From: Stutzerimonas kunmingensis
GTDB lineage: Bacteria > Pseudomonadota > Gammaproteobacteria > Pseudomonadales > Pseudomonadaceae
Reading direction: 5' to 3'
DNA: 64,000 nt
Assembly: GCF_002929225.1 (NCBI RefSeq)
Contig: NZ_PISM01000004.1
Coordinates: forward strand, 496,001-560,000
Shown here: positions 1-8,669 of the stretch, piece after piece
How positions within the stretch are numbered: position 1 is the first letter of the stretch
Layout of the letters: the number at the start of each line of letters is the position of its first letter
Program-made: the position numbers and the translations under genes
The notes under the pieces: model-generated
Seen by the model: only the letters and a program-made list of their open reading frames with translations
The model's database searches: none
What the model was told of the DNA's origin: nothing

Positions 1-238
1 CCAGCGTGCCGCCGATGGCTTCCAGGGCCAGGAACGACACCGCACCGAGCGCGGTGTTGGCGATACGAAATTCCGACCACTTGCGAAACGACTTGGGGGT
101 GAAACGCAGGGCGTAGTCTTCCAGCGTCTCGTCGGCGACCCAGCTGTTGTAGTCGCGGCGGATCTTGACGATGCGCTGTGTGCCTGTGATCTGCACGCTG
201 GCGGCCCCGGCTGATTGTCGTTTCCCTGGTTTGAGCAA
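1..238 (-). CDS. N-terminal fragment of a probable membrane permease (NCS1/purine-cytosine permease-like), runs off the left edge
   Basis: The minus strand reads openly from the left edge to a start near 196 (GTG) or 238 (TTG, with a GGAAG just upstream). The visible part is hydrophilic and ends with RIVKIRRDYNSWVADETLED, then FRIANTALGAVSFLALEAIGG, which looks like the cytoplasmic N-terminus and first membrane helix of an NCS1-type permease. I recall this YNxWV...LEDYALRFTP character from pseudomonad purine/cytosine permease-like proteins, but this is from memory. It is divergent from the amide transporter operon and may take part in uptake or sensing of a nitrogen compound. Start codon and substrate are unresolved; the rest lies outside the window. 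Confidence 0.5.
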   Translation of the reverse strand, partial: MLKPGKRQSAGAASVQITGTQRIVKIRRDYNSWVADETLEDYALRFTPKSFRKWSEFRIANTALGAVSFLALEAIGGTL

Positions 239-394
239 CTTCCGTGCCCCCGTTCGGCACTGCTGATGAACCGCGGCGAAGCACCGATACGCATGCCGGC
301 GCAGCGCTGCCGTGATCGGCAGGGGCGAGGGTTGCCGGCTGCCGGCGTGCTCCATACCGGCGCAAGGATGCACCAGCAGTGCGCCTGCAACGGA

Positions 395-433
395 TACGTC
401 AGATGACGTACCCGCTTACGTCATCCTGCGTAT
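395..433. promoter_or_regulatory. Candidate operator upstream of the amide transporter operon
   Basis: Three TACGTCA half-sites are clustered here. Positions 395-410 form TACGTCA-GA-TGACGTA, and 402-410/417-425 form a 9-bp inverted repeat with a 6-bp spacer. The right part, 417-433, reads TACGTCATCC-TG-CGTAT and matches 15 of 17 bases of the site at 5774-5790 upstream of fmdA. It lies about 108 bp before the fmdD start, in the gap between two divergent genes. The regulator is unknown; a dimeric or tandem-binding activator or repressor is inferred. Confidence 0.55.
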
Positions 434-540
434 ACCCCGGTCAGACCGCCGAGCCCATTCTTGCTCCCGACCCGATGCCGGCCCGCAGCAGCAATGTTGC
501 GGCAAGCCAAGCACGGCCCACCGAGACAGGAGCAATCATC

Positions 541-1782
541 ATGGATTCAAAACTGACGGGTTCGTCACGCCGCCTTCCCCGCCGGCTTGCGCAGGGGGCT
601 GCGGCACTCTCGATGCTGGCAATGAGCATCTTCGCCTCGAGCGCCAGCGCCGAGGTCAACACCACCGGCTTGGCGGTCACCGATACGGAAGTGGTGGTCG
701 GGCAGCTGCATTCGGCGACGGGCACCATGGCCATCTCCGAGACCGGCTCGATCCAGGCCGAGCGACTGGCCATCGAGCAGATCAACGCGGCAGGCGGCAT
801 CCTTGGCCGGCAGATCAAGGTGGTGCAGGAAGACGGTGCGTCCGACTGGCCGACCTTCGCCGAAAAGGCCAAGAAGCTGCTGGAGCGCGACAAGGTCGCC
901 GCGGTGTTCGGCTGCTGGACCTCGGCCTCGCGCAAGGCGGTGCTGCCGATCTTCGAGCGGGAGAACGGGCTGCTCTACTACCCGACCTTCTATGAAGGCC
1001 TGGAGCAGTCGAAGAACGTCGTCTACACCGGCCAGGAGGCCACCCAACAGATCCTCGCCGGCCTCGACTGGGTCGCCAAGGAGAAGGGCGCCAAGACCTT
1101 CTACCTGCTCGGCTCCGACTACATCTGGCCGCGCACCTCGATGAAGATCGCCCGCAAGCACATCGAGAACGTGCTCGGCGGCAAGGTGGTGGGCGAGGAG
1201 TACTACCCGCTGGGCAACACCCAGTTCGGCTCGCTGACCAACAAGATCAAGCTGAAGAAGCCTGACGTGATCTTCGCCGCCGTGGTCGGTGGTTCCAACG
1301 TCGCCTTCTACAAGCAGCTCAAGGCTGCCGGCATCACCGCGGACAAGCAGACCCTGCTGACTCTCTCGGTCACCGAGGACGAACTGCTCGGCATCGGCGG
1401 CGAGAACATGGCCGGCTTCTACGCCTCGATGAAGTACTTCCAGAGCCTCGATAACCCCAACAACGTCGAATTCGTCAAGGCGTTCAAGGCCAAGTACGGC
1501 AGCGACGCGGTGATCGGTGACGTCACCCAGGCCGCCTATCTCGGCCCCTGGCTGTGGAAGGCCGCGGTCGAGAAGGCCGGCAGCTTCGACGTCGACAAGG
1601 TGGTCGCCGCCTCAGCCGGGCTGGAGCTGAACACCGCGCCGGAAGGCTACGTGAAGGTGCACGAGAACCAGCATCTGTGGAGCAAGACGCGCATCGGCCA
1701 GGTGCAGGCCGACGGCCAGTTCCAGGTGGTCTTCGAGTCCGACCTGATCGAGCCGAACCCCTTCCCGAAAGGCTACCAGTAA
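541..1782 (+). CDS. fmdD: Periplasmic urea/short-chain amide-binding protein of an ABC importer (FmdD/UrtA type)
   Basis: This is the solute-binding component of an importer for urea or short-chain amides (413 aa). The ATG at 541 is preceded by AGGAG and followed by a twin-Arg-containing, hydrophobic signal peptide ending near ASSASA-E (residues 33-39). The mature protein is a type I periplasmic-binding fold of the UrtA/FmdD group: VVVGQLHSATGTMAISE near the N-terminus, an ERLAIEQINAAGGILGRQI helix, and YYPTFYEGLEQSKNVVYTGQ in the middle. An in-frame extension back to 379 lacks signal-peptide logic and was not used. It opens the operon that continues with two permeases and two ATPases. Substrate choice between urea and amides rests on the adjacent amidase genes. 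Confidence 0.88.
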   Translation: MDSKLTGSSRRLPRRLAQGAAALSMLAMSIFASSASAEVNTTGLAVTDTEVVVGQLHSATGTMAISETGSIQAERLAIEQINAAGGILGRQIKVVQEDGASDWPTFAEKAKKLLERDKVAAVFGCWTSASRKAVLPIFERENGLLYYPTFYEGLEQSKNVVYTGQEATQQILAGLDWVAKEKGAKTFYLLGSDYIWPRTSMKIARKHIENVLGGKVVGEEYYPLGNTQFGSLTNKIKLKKPDVIFAAVVGGSNVAFYKQLKAAGITADKQTLLTLSVTEDELLGIGGENMAGFYASMKYFQSLDNPNNVEFVKAFKAKYGSDAVIGDVTQAAYLGPWLWKAAVEKAGSFDVDKVVAASAGLELNTAPEGYVKVHENQHLWSKTRIGQVQADGQFQVVFESDLIEPNPFPKGYQ

Positions 1783-1845
1783 CCCTCCCTGCGCCGCGTG
1801 CCGGCAGGCCCGCGGCGCTCTCTTTTGCCATCAGGAGACATCATC

Positions 1846-2763
1846 ATGGAATGGCTATCGGAGTTTGGTGCCATCGCGGCCATGCAGGGTTTCAACGGCT
1901 TGTCGGTGTTCTGCGTGCTGCTGCTGATGGCTCTGGGTCTGGCGATCATCTTTGGTCAGATGGGCGTGATAAACATGGCCCATGGCGAGTTCCTCACCGT
2001 GGGTGCGTACACCACCTATCTGGTTTCGGTGCTGACGCTCAAGTACCTGCCTGAGCTGCAGCCCTACTACTTCTTCGTCGCCATCGTGCTGTCATTCGTG
2101 ATTGCCGGTACGCTGGGCTGGCTCGCCGAATGGGCGTTGATCAGCAAGCTTTACCATCGCCCGCTGGACACGTTGCTGGCTACCTGGGGCCTGTCACTGG
2201 TGATGCAGCAGGCGTTCCGTTCGATCTTCGGTGCGCGCGAGGTCAGCGCCACGCTGCCGGACTGGCTGATGGGGTCCTGGATGCCCACCGACACCATCGA
2301 CATCCCGCTCAACGGGCTGTTCGTGATGGCGCTGACACTGCTGCTCACCACGGCGATCTTCGTCCTCATGTACCGCTCGCGCTGGGGCCTGCAGGTGCGC
2401 GCCACGGTGCAGAACCGGGTGATGGCGCGTTCGGTGGGGATCAACACCAAGAAGGTCGACCGCATGACCTTCGCCCTGGGCTGCGGCGTGGCCGGGGTCG
2501 CCGGCGCGGCGTTCACCACCATCGGCTCGACCGGCCCGACCTCCGGTTCGCTGTACATCGTCGACACCTTTCTGGTGGTGGTCTTCGGCGGCGCGGCCAG
2601 TCTGTTCGGCACCATTGCCTCGGCGTTCTCCATCGCCCAGACGCAATCGATGGCCGAGTTCTTCATCAGCGGCTCGATGGCCAAGGTGCTGACCCTTTCG
2701 GCAGTGATCCTGATCCTCATGCTGCGTCCGCAGGGGCTGTTCACGGCCAAGGTGCGCAAATGA
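1846..2763 (+). CDS. fmdE: Amide/urea ABC importer permease subunit 1 (LivH/UrtB-like)
   Basis: This 305-aa inner-membrane permease belongs to the branched-chain amino acid/urea transporter class. The ATG at 1846 has a CAGGAGA site 8 bases upstream; a longer frame to 1798 is non-hydrophobic and rejected. The family signature is visible as GQMGVINMAHGEFLTVGAY near residues 37-55, followed by about seven more hydrophobic segments and a short basic tail. It would pair with the next gene product to form the translocation channel. It lies 63 bp after fmdD and 46 bp before fmdF. Confidence 0.88.
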   Translation: MEWLSEFGAIAAMQGFNGLSVFCVLLLMALGLAIIFGQMGVINMAHGEFLTVGAYTTYLVSVLTLKYLPELQPYYFFVAIVLSFVIAGTLGWLAEWALISKLYHRPLDTLLATWGLSLVMQQAFRSIFGAREVSATLPDWLMGSWMPTDTIDIPLNGLFVMALTLLLTTAIFVLMYRSRWGLQVRATVQNRVMARSVGINTKKVDRMTFALGCGVAGVAGAAFTTIGSTGPTSGSLYIVDTFLVVVFGGAASLFGTIASAFSIAQTQSMAEFFISGSMAKVLTLSAVILILMLRPQGLFTAKVRK

Positions 2764-2809
2764 TGAACAGTTTTTTGGTGGCGATGGCGAACGACGTGAG
2801 GGCCAAGGC

Positions 2810-4006
2810 ATGAACTCGACACTCGATAAATTCTTCGGCGGAAAGCAGGGCGGGATCGGTCTGCTGATCCTCGCGGCGCTGCTCCTGCTGGTGTTTCCGC
2901 TGCTGCTCGACAGCTTCCGCCTGAACATGGTGGGTAAGTACCTGACCTACGCCTTCGTCGCCGTGGGACTGGTGCTCTGCTGGGGCTACGGCGGCATTCT
3001 CAGCCTGGGGCAGGGGATCTTCTTCGGCCTCGGCGGCTACTGCATGGCAATGTTCCTCAAGCTCGAGGCATCCGACCCGGAAAGCACCAGGATCCAGTCC
3101 ACGCCCGGTATTCCGGACTTCATGGACTGGAACCAGATCACCGAGCTGCCGTTGTTCTGGCAGCCCTTCCAGAGCTTCGGCTTCACCCTGCTTGCCGTGG
3201 TCGCGGTACCGGCGATCCTCGCGCTGATCATCGGTGTGGCGATGTTCAAGCGCCGGGTGGGTGACGTGTACTTCTCGATCGTCACCCAGGCCATCGCGGC
3301 GATCCTGACCATCCTGATCATCGGCCAGCAGGGCCTGACCGGCGGGGTGAACGGCATCACCGACCTGAAGACGCTGCTCGGCTGGGACATTCGCACTGAC
3401 GAGGCGAAGACCATCCTCTACTTCGTCAACGCGGCGCTGCTCATCGGCTGCATCCTGATCGGGCGCTTCATCCTCACCTCGAAGCTCGGGCGCCTGCTGA
3501 TGGCCATGCGTGACAAGGAAGAGCGGGTGCGCTTCTCCGGTTACGACGTGGCCAGCTTCAAGATCTTCGTGTTCTGCGTGGCGGCGAGCTTTTCGGCCAT
3601 CGGCGGGGCGATGTTCACCCTGCAGGTGGGCTTCATGTCGCCGAGCTTCGTCGGCATCGTGCCGTCGATCGAGATGGTCATCTTCGCCGCCGTGGGCGGG
3701 CGCATGTCGCTGCTCGGTGCGGTGTACGGCGCGCTGCTGGTCAACTACGGCAAGACGGTGTTCTCCGAGAGCTTCCCCGAGCTCTGGCTGTACTTCATGG
3801 GCGGCCTGTTCATCGCCGTGGTCATGTATTTCCCCAACGGTCTGGCAGGCCTCTGGCAGAGCCATGCCCGCCCCTGGCTGGCGCGTGTGCGGCTGCCGGA
3901 TCGGCGCCAGCCATTGATGAAGCCCAAGCCGCCGGCAGAGCAGCCGGGGGCGGGCGGCGCGACGATCGATGCGGTTCCCGCCAAGCAACTGGAGAGCACG
4001 CCATGA
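2810..4006 (+). CDS. fmdF: Amide/urea ABC importer permease subunit 2 (LivM/UrtC-like)
   Basis: This 398-aa inner-membrane permease is the LivM-type partner. Residues 15-90 and 130-355 hold about eight to ten hydrophobic segments, with GYGGILSLGQGIFFGLGGYC near residues 59-78, the LivM signature. The last 45 residues are Pro/Ala-rich and probably a cytoplasmic tail. The C-terminus overlaps the next gene by the ATGA at 4003-4006, indicating translational coupling. Confidence 0.88.
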   Translation: MNSTLDKFFGGKQGGIGLLILAALLLLVFPLLLDSFRLNMVGKYLTYAFVAVGLVLCWGYGGILSLGQGIFFGLGGYCMAMFLKLEASDPESTRIQSTPGIPDFMDWNQITELPLFWQPFQSFGFTLLAVVAVPAILALIIGVAMFKRRVGDVYFSIVTQAIAAILTILIIGQQGLTGGVNGITDLKTLLGWDIRTDEAKTILYFVNAALLIGCILIGRFILTSKLGRLLMAMRDKEERVRFSGYDVASFKIFVFCVAASFSAIGGAMFTLQVGFMSPSFVGIVPSIEMVIFAAVGGRMSLLGAVYGALLVNYGKTVFSESFPELWLYFMGGLFIAVVMYFPNGLAGLWQSHARPWLARVRLPDRRQPLMKPKPPAEQPGAGGATIDAVPAKQLESTP

Positions 4007-4755
4007 GTGGATTTCAGATGCCCAAACCGGTGCTGGCCATCGAGGGCCTGACCGTATCCTTCGATGGTTTCAAGGCTGTCGATGACCTGAACCTCTATCT
4101 GGACCGCAACGAGGTACGTGTGGTGATCGGCCCCAACGGCGCCGGCAAGACCACGGTGCTTGACCTGATCTGCGGGAAGACCCGCGCCACCGGCGGCTCG
4201 ATCCAGTTCGACGGGCGCGAGCTGACGAAGATGAAGGAGTTCGACATCGTTCGCGCCGGGGTAGGGCGCAAGTTCCAGAACCCGTCGATCTACGAAAACC
4301 TCAGCGTGTTCGAGAACCTGGAAATGTCCTATCCGGCCGGGCGCAAGGTGTTCGGCGCACTGTTCTTCAAGCGCAGTGCCGAGGTCGTCGCCCGGGTGGA
4401 GGAAATCGCGGCGGAAATCGGCCTGACCGGGCAGTTGTACAGCGAGGCAGGGCTGCTCTCCCACGGCCAGAAACAGTGGCTGGAGATCGGCATGCTGCTG
4501 ATGCAGGACCCGGAGTTGCTGATGCTCGATGAGCCGGTGGCGGGCATGAGCGTCAGCGAGCGGGCACAGACCGCCGAGCTGCTCAAACGCATCAGCCAGG
4601 GTCGCTCGGTGCTGGTGATCGAGCACGACATGGAGTTCGTCAAGAGCATCGCCCACAAGGTCACCGTGCTGCACCAGGGCAAGGTGCTGGCCGAGGGCAG
4701 CATGGAGGCGGTGCAGAGCAATCCCAAGGTCATCGAGGTTTATCTGGGGCATTGA
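4003..4755 (+). CDS. Amide/urea ABC importer ATP-binding protein 1 (LivG/UrtD-like)
   Basis: This 250-aa ATPase energises the importer. Walker A is GPNGAGKT (43-50), the Q-loop region is KFQNPSIYENL (90-100), the signature is LSHGQKQWLEI (152-162), a common UrtD-type variant of LSGGQ, and Walker B is LLMLDE (172-177). The start overlaps the fmdF stop. The length is typical for LivG/UrtD proteins. It is separated from the second ATPase by about 143 bp holding short repeats. Confidence 0.88.
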   Translation: MSGFQMPKPVLAIEGLTVSFDGFKAVDDLNLYLDRNEVRVVIGPNGAGKTTVLDLICGKTRATGGSIQFDGRELTKMKEFDIVRAGVGRKFQNPSIYENLSVFENLEMSYPAGRKVFGALFFKRSAEVVARVEEIAAEIGLTGQLYSEAGLLSHGQKQWLEIGMLLMQDPELLMLDEPVAGMSVSERAQTAELLKRISQGRSVLVIEHDMEFVKSIAHKVTVLHQGKVLAEGSMEAVQSNPKVIEVYLGH

Positions 4756-4775
4756 GGCGGTGCGGGCCCTGGCGC

Positions 4776-4861
4776 GTGTGGATAACGCTTTGCCGTTATC
4801 GACGCTACGCCGACGGCTGGCCCGCGCACCGTAGGGTGGACATCGCCGCAGGCATGTCCAC
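4776..4861. repeat. Pair of short dispersed palindromic repeats (GTAGGGTGG-type) inside the transporter operon
   Basis: Two imperfect palindromes lie between the ATPase genes. Unit 1 (4776-4808, best read on the minus strand) contains GATAACG (4781-4787) facing CGTTATC (4794-4800). Unit 2 (4831-4861, plus strand) begins GTAGGGTGGACAT and pairs GTGGACAT (4836-4843) with ATGTCCAC (4854-4861). Similar degenerate units occur at 7565, 8840 and 13951. They resemble intergenic short repeats of pseudomonads; in mRNA they would form hairpins between two genes of one operon. Confidence 0.55.
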
Positions 4862-4898
4862 GCGTGTCGCACCCGACAGGTACAAACAGGAGTTCAGC

Positions 4899-5588
4899 AT
4901 GTTCCAGATCAGCAGCCTCGCTTCGGGCTACGGCCAGAGTCAGATCCTTCATGACCTCAATCTCAAGGTCGAAAAGCAGGAAATCGTCGCGGTCATGGGC
5001 CGCAACGGCATGGGTAAGACCACGCTGTTCAAGACGCTGATGGGCATCGTCCCGCAGACCGCAGGCAGCGTGCAGGTGGATGGGCAGGAAGTCGCCGGGC
5101 TGGAGACCCATCAGCGGGTTGCCAGCGGCGTGGCCTACGTGCCTCAGGGGCGGATGATCTTTCCCAGCATGACGGTGTTGGAGAACATCCAGACCGGCCT
5201 GCCGGCAGCCGCCGGCGGCAAGGTGCCGGATGATCTCTACGCGCTGTTCCCGGTGCTGCACGACATGCGCAAGCGCAAGGGCGGCAATCTGTCCGGCGGA
5301 CAGCAACAGCAGCTGGCGATCGCCCGGGCACTGGCGACCAATCCCAAGGTGCTGCTGCTGGACGAGCCGACCGAGGGCATCCAGCCGTCGATCATCAAGG
5401 ACATCGCGCGCACGCTGAAGGAGATCCGCTCGCTTCGCGATCTGACCATCGTGGTTTCCGAGCAGGTGCTGTCATTCACGATGGAAATCGCCGACCGCTT
5501 CCTGGTCATCGAGAAGGGCCGCTTCGTGCTGGAGGAAAGCGCAGCCAATGCCGACGAGGCGACCATCAGTCGTTACCTGTCGGTGTAG
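4899..5588 (+). CDS. Amide/urea ABC importer ATP-binding protein 2 (LivF/UrtE-like)
   Basis: This 229-aa second ATPase has Walker A GRNGMGKT (34-41), the signature NLSGGQQQQLAIARAL, and Walker B LLLLDEPTEGIQ, which is the UrtE/LivF pattern. The ATG at 4899 follows CAGGAG with 6 bases spacing; the 49-codon upstream extension runs through the intergenic repeats and is rejected. It completes a full five-component importer: one binding protein, two permeases and two ATPases. Confidence 0.88.
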   Translation: MFQISSLASGYGQSQILHDLNLKVEKQEIVAVMGRNGMGKTTLFKTLMGIVPQTAGSVQVDGQEVAGLETHQRVASGVAYVPQGRMIFPSMTVLENIQTGLPAAAGGKVPDDLYALFPVLHDMRKRKGGNLSGGQQQQLAIARALATNPKVLLLDEPTEGIQPSIIKDIARTLKEIRSLRDLTIVVSEQVLSFTMEIADRFLVIEKGRFVLEESAANADEATISRYLSV

Positions 5589-5604
5589 TGTGCTTATTTC
5601 GTGA

Positions 5605-5631
5605 GCGCGAACCGTGCAGGCTGGTTCGCGC
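5605..5631 (+). terminator. Hairpin after the transporter operon
   Basis: GCGCGAACC (5605-5613) pairs with GGTTCGCGC (5623-5631) around a 9-base loop, 17 bases after the last ATPase stop. A second stem, 5691-5702 with 5710-5721, has one wobble pair. Neither is followed by a clear T-run, so intrinsic termination is uncertain. The rest of the 5589-5871 gap holds the second operator-like site. Confidence 0.35.
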
Positions 5632-5772
5632 GCCAAGGGCCTTTCGCGGAGCGATGGGGCGACGCAATTCTTCTCTTTTTCATGATCCTCAGGCCGGTGT
5701 GCGTTCTCTGCACGCCGGCCTTCGCCTGCCTGTCTGATAGACCTGAAGACCGCGTATTTGCTGGCTCCGCGC

Positions 5773-5790
5773 ATACGTCATCCAACGTAT
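5773..5790. promoter_or_regulatory. Candidate operator upstream of fmdA
   Basis: ATACGT (5773-5778) and ACGTAT (5785-5790) form an inverted repeat with a 6-base spacer. The 17-mer 5774-5790, TACGTCATCC-AA-CGTAT, differs from 417-433 upstream of fmdD only at the two central variable bases. It lies 81 bp before the fmdA start. Its recurrence before both functional groups of the amide locus supports a common regulator; the protein is not identified here. Confidence 0.55.
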
Positions 5791-5871
5791 TTCGGAAAAG
5801 CTGGCGACGGCAAAGACTAGCTCCGTGTTCAGCGCAACGCTGATGTCCTTCCAACGCAAAGGAGCTTCGTC

Positions 5872-7101
5872 ATGACCGATACCCTGATCAAGGTCGACTT
5901 GAATCAGCCTGCCACCGAGAACGAGCAGATCCACAACCGCTGGCATCCGGACATTCCGATGGCCTGCTGGGTCAAGCCGGGTGACGACTTCATTCTCGAG
6001 ACCTACGACTGGACCGCAGGCGCGATCAAGAACGACGACGATGCATCCGATGTGCGCGACGTCGACCTCACCACGGTGCACTACCTGTCCGGCCCGGTCG
6101 GGGTCGAGGGTGCCGAGCCGGGCGACCTGCTGGTGGTGGATCTGCTTGATATCGGCGCCAAGCAGGACTCGTTGTGGGGCTTCAACGGCTTCTTCTCGCA
6201 GCAGAACGGCGGCGGCTTCCTGACCGACCACTTCCCTCATGCGCAGAAGTCCATCTGGGATTTTCAGGGCCTGTTCACCAGCTCCAGGCACATCCCGGGC
6301 GTGCGTTTCGCCGGGCAGATCCATCCCGGCCTGATCGGCTGCCTGCCGGACCACAAGATGCTGGCGACCTGGAACGAGCGCGAGCAGGGCCTGATCGACA
6401 CCAATCCCAACCGCGTCCCGCCGCTGGCCAATCCGACATTCGCCGCCACCGCGCACATGGGCAAGCTCACCGGCGAGGCGCGTGACAAGGCCGCGGCCCA
6501 GGGCGCGCGTACCGTGCCGCCCCGTGAGCATGGCGGCAACTGCGACATCAAGGACCTTTCGCGCGGCTCGAAGATCTTCTTCCCGGTCTATGTCGACGGC
6601 GCCGGGCTGTCGGTCGGCGACCTGCACTTCAGCCAGGGTGACGGCGAAATCACCTTCTGCGGCGCCATTGAGATGGCCGGCTGGGTGCACATGAAGGTCG
6701 AGCTGATCAAGGGTGGCATGGCCAAGTACGGCATCAAGAACCCGATCTTCAAGCCCAGCCCCATCGTCCCGACCTACAAGGATTACCTGATCTTCGAAGG
6801 CATCTCGGTCGACGAGAGCGGCAAGCAGCACTACCTGGACGTCAACATCGCCTACAAGCAGGCTTGTCTGAACGCCATCAACTACCTGACCAAATTCGGC
6901 TACTCGCCGGCACAGGGCTACTCGCTGCTCGGTTCGGCGCCGGTGCAGGGACATATCAGCGGTGTGGTGGACATCCCCAACGCCTGCGCCACGCTCTGGC
7001 TGCCGACCGAGATATTCGAGTTCGACATCCACCCGAACGCGTCCGGGCCGACCCGGTTCCTCGACGGCAGCATCGACCTGCCGATCGCCTACGACAAATG
7101 A
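5872..7101 (+). CDS. fmdA: Formamidase (FmdA/AmdA acetamidase-formamidase family)
   Basis: This cytoplasmic enzyme hydrolyses formamide, and possibly acetamide, to the acid and ammonium. The 409-aa length is close to the roughly 405-aa Methylophilus FmdA. The family start is evident in VDLNQPATENEQIHNRWHP, followed by GDLLVVDLLDIG and the conserved GGNCDIKDLSRGSKIFFPVY region near residues 223-242, rich in candidate metal ligands (Asp, Cys, His). The ATG is preceded by AAAGGAG. It is followed 78 bp later by fmdB and then amiE. This protein is unrelated to AmiE, so the locus carries two different amidase folds. Confidence 0.93.
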   Translation: MTDTLIKVDLNQPATENEQIHNRWHPDIPMACWVKPGDDFILETYDWTAGAIKNDDDASDVRDVDLTTVHYLSGPVGVEGAEPGDLLVVDLLDIGAKQDSLWGFNGFFSQQNGGGFLTDHFPHAQKSIWDFQGLFTSSRHIPGVRFAGQIHPGLIGCLPDHKMLATWNEREQGLIDTNPNRVPPLANPTFAATAHMGKLTGEARDKAAAQGARTVPPREHGGNCDIKDLSRGSKIFFPVYVDGAGLSVGDLHFSQGDGEITFCGAIEMAGWVHMKVELIKGGMAKYGIKNPIFKPSPIVPTYKDYLIFEGISVDESGKQHYLDVNIAYKQACLNAINYLTKFGYSPAQGYSLLGSAPVQGHISGVVDIPNACATLWLPTEIFEFDIHPNASGPTRFLDGSIDLPIAYDK

Positions 7102-7179
7102 GTTCGTTCATCCGGGCGGGGCAGGTGCTCTGGACGGCGGCCTGGCCCGCCCGGATGGAGGGACACGGAGGATGATGCG

Positions 7180-7527
7180 ATGCCGATCTATGAATACGAC
7201 TGCGACGCCTGCGGTGACTTCACTGCCCTGCGCCCGATGAGTGTGCGCAGCGAACCCTGTGATTGCCCGGCATGTGGCACGCCCAGCCCGCGAGTGATTC
7301 GCACCGCCCCTGGCCTGGCAACCATGGCCGGCAGCACCCGCGCGGCGCATGAGACCAATGAGCGCGCCAGCCACGCGCCGAAGACAGTCGCCGAGTATGC
7401 CGCCAACAAGCGCCACCCGGCCGGGTGCAGCTGCTGCGGCCCGAGCAAGCCGGTGGCGCCGACCAAGGCGAATCCCCATGCGCTCAAGACCAGCCCGTCG
7501 AACCGGCCGTGGATGATCAGCCACTAG
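7180..7527 (+). CDS. fmdB: FmdB-family zinc-ribbon protein
   Basis: This 115-aa protein starts with the FmdB signature MPIYEYDCDACG. CxxC pairs at residues 8-11 and around 26-30 would bind one zinc. The C-terminal half is less conserved and has a CSCCGPS motif near residue 85. In Methylophilus the family is reported as regulating fmdA expression; how is not established. Its place between formamidase and AmiE fits a regulatory or maturation role for amide use. Confidence 0.85.
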   Translation: MPIYEYDCDACGDFTALRPMSVRSEPCDCPACGTPSPRVIRTAPGLATMAGSTRAAHETNERASHAPKTVAEYAANKRHPAGCSCCGPSKPVAPTKANPHALKTSPSNRPWMISH

Positions 7528-7564
7528 CCTGCAGCCGCGGTCGCGCCAGCGCCAACCCGCTCAT

Positions 7565-7592
7565 GGGGTGGGCAACGCTCTACTTTGCCACC
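7565..7592 (+). repeat. Degenerate GTAGGGTGG-type short repeat
   Basis: GGTGGGCAA (7567-7575) faces TTGCCACC (7585-7592), an imperfect palindrome with one bulged base, sitting between fmdB and amiE. It resembles the units at 4776-4861. Confidence 0.4.
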
Positions 7593-7628
7593 GCTCACCA
7601 CGACAGAACCTGAAAGAGGGAGAGACCC

Positions 7629-8669
7629 ATGCGTCACGGTGATATTTCCAGCAGTCCCGATACCGTCGGCGTAGCCGTCGTCAACTACAAGATGCCGCGC
7701 CTGCATACCCGCGCTGAGGTGCTCGACAACGCGCGCAAGATCGCCGAGATGATCAAGGGCATGAAGCTCGGCCTGCCGGGCATGGACCTGGTGGTGTTCC
7801 CCGAGTACAGCACCATGGGGATCATGTATGACCCCGGCGAGATGATGGAAACCGCCACCACCATTCCCGGCGAGGAAACCGCGATCTTCTCGGCCGCCTG
7901 TCGCGAGGCACGGACCTGGGGCATCTTCTCGCTCACCGGCGAGCGCAACGAAGACCCGGGCAAGGCGCCTTACAACACGCTGGTGCTGATCGACGATCAG
8001 GGCGAGATCGTGCAGAAGTACCGCAAGTGCATTCCCTGGTGCCCGATCGAGGGCTGGTATCCGGGTGACCGCACCTACGTCAGCGACGGCCCCAAGGGCA
8101 TGAAGATCAGCCTGATCATCTGCGACGACGGCAACTACCCGGAGATCTGGCGCGACTGCGCGATGAAGGGCGCCGAGCTGATCGTGCGCTGCCAGGGCTA
8201 CATGTACCCGGCCAAGGAGCAGCAGGTGCTGATGTCCAAGACCATGGCCTGGGCCAACAACTGTTACGTGGCGGTGGCCAATGCCGCAGGCTTCGATGGC
8301 GTCTACAGCTACTTCGGCCACTCGGCGATCATCGGCTTCGACGGTCGCACCCTGGGCGAGTGCGGCGAGGAGGAAATGGGGATCCAGTACGCCCAGCTGT
8401 CCATCTCGCAGATCCGTGACGCCCGTGCCAACGACCAGTCGCAGAACCACCTGTTCAAGCTGCTGCACCGCGGCTACACCGGCGTCTACAACTCGGGTGA
8501 CGGTGACAAGGGCGTGGCTGACTGTCCGTTCGAGTTTTATCGCACCTGGGTGCTGGATGCGCAGAAGGCGCAGGAAAATGTCGAGGCCATGACCCGCGCC
8601 ACTGTCGGCGTGGCCGACTGCCCGGTGTACGAACTGCCGCACGCGGGGCGGGAGCGAACGCTGGGTTGA
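7629..8669 (+). CDS. amiE: Aliphatic amidase AmiE
   Basis: AmiE hydrolyses short aliphatic amides such as acetamide and propionamide to carboxylate and ammonium in the cytoplasm. The 346-aa length equals Pseudomonas aeruginosa AmiE, and much of the sequence is recognisably the same, for example MRHGDISSS and [12 protein letters not shown]. The nitrilase-superfamily triad is Glu59 (FPEYS), Lys133 (KYRKC) and Cys165 (IICDDG); the offset of one from the usual Lys134/Cys166 comes from a one-residue deletion near residue 110. A strong GAGGGAGAG ribosome site precedes the ATG. It lies in an fmd-type cluster rather than beside amiC, amiR and amiS. Confidence 0.96.
   Translation: MRHGDISSSPDTVGVAVVNYKMPRLHTRAEVLDNARKIAEMIKGMKLGLPGMDLVVFPEYSTMGIMYDPGEMMETATTIPGEETAIFSAACREARTWGIFSLTGERNEDPGKAPYNTLVLIDDQGEIVQKYRKCIPWCPIEGWYPGDRTYVSDGPKGMKISLIICDDGNYPEIWRDCAMKGAELIVRCQGYMYPAKEQQVLMSKTMAWANNCYVAVANAAGFDGVYSYFGHSAIIGFDGRTLGECGEEEMGIQYAQLSISQIRDARANDQSQNHLFKLLHRGYTGVYNSGDGDKGVADCPFEFYRTWVLDAQKAQENVEAMTRATVGVADCPVYELPHAGRERTLG

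Noticed and set aside
2741-3988. Long minus-strand open frame of 415 codons opposite fmdF
   Set aside because: Composition is Arg/His/Glu/Asp-rich without family features and it lies fully antisense to a clear LivM-type gene. It is a GC-codon shadow.
5689-7032. Minus-strand open frame of 447 codons opposite fmdA
   Set aside because: Antisense to a well-supported formamidase, with no domain or ribosome site.
7524-8642. Minus-strand open frame of 372 codons opposite amiE
   Set aside because: Antisense to AmiE; low-complexity Val/Asp/His composition typical of shadows.
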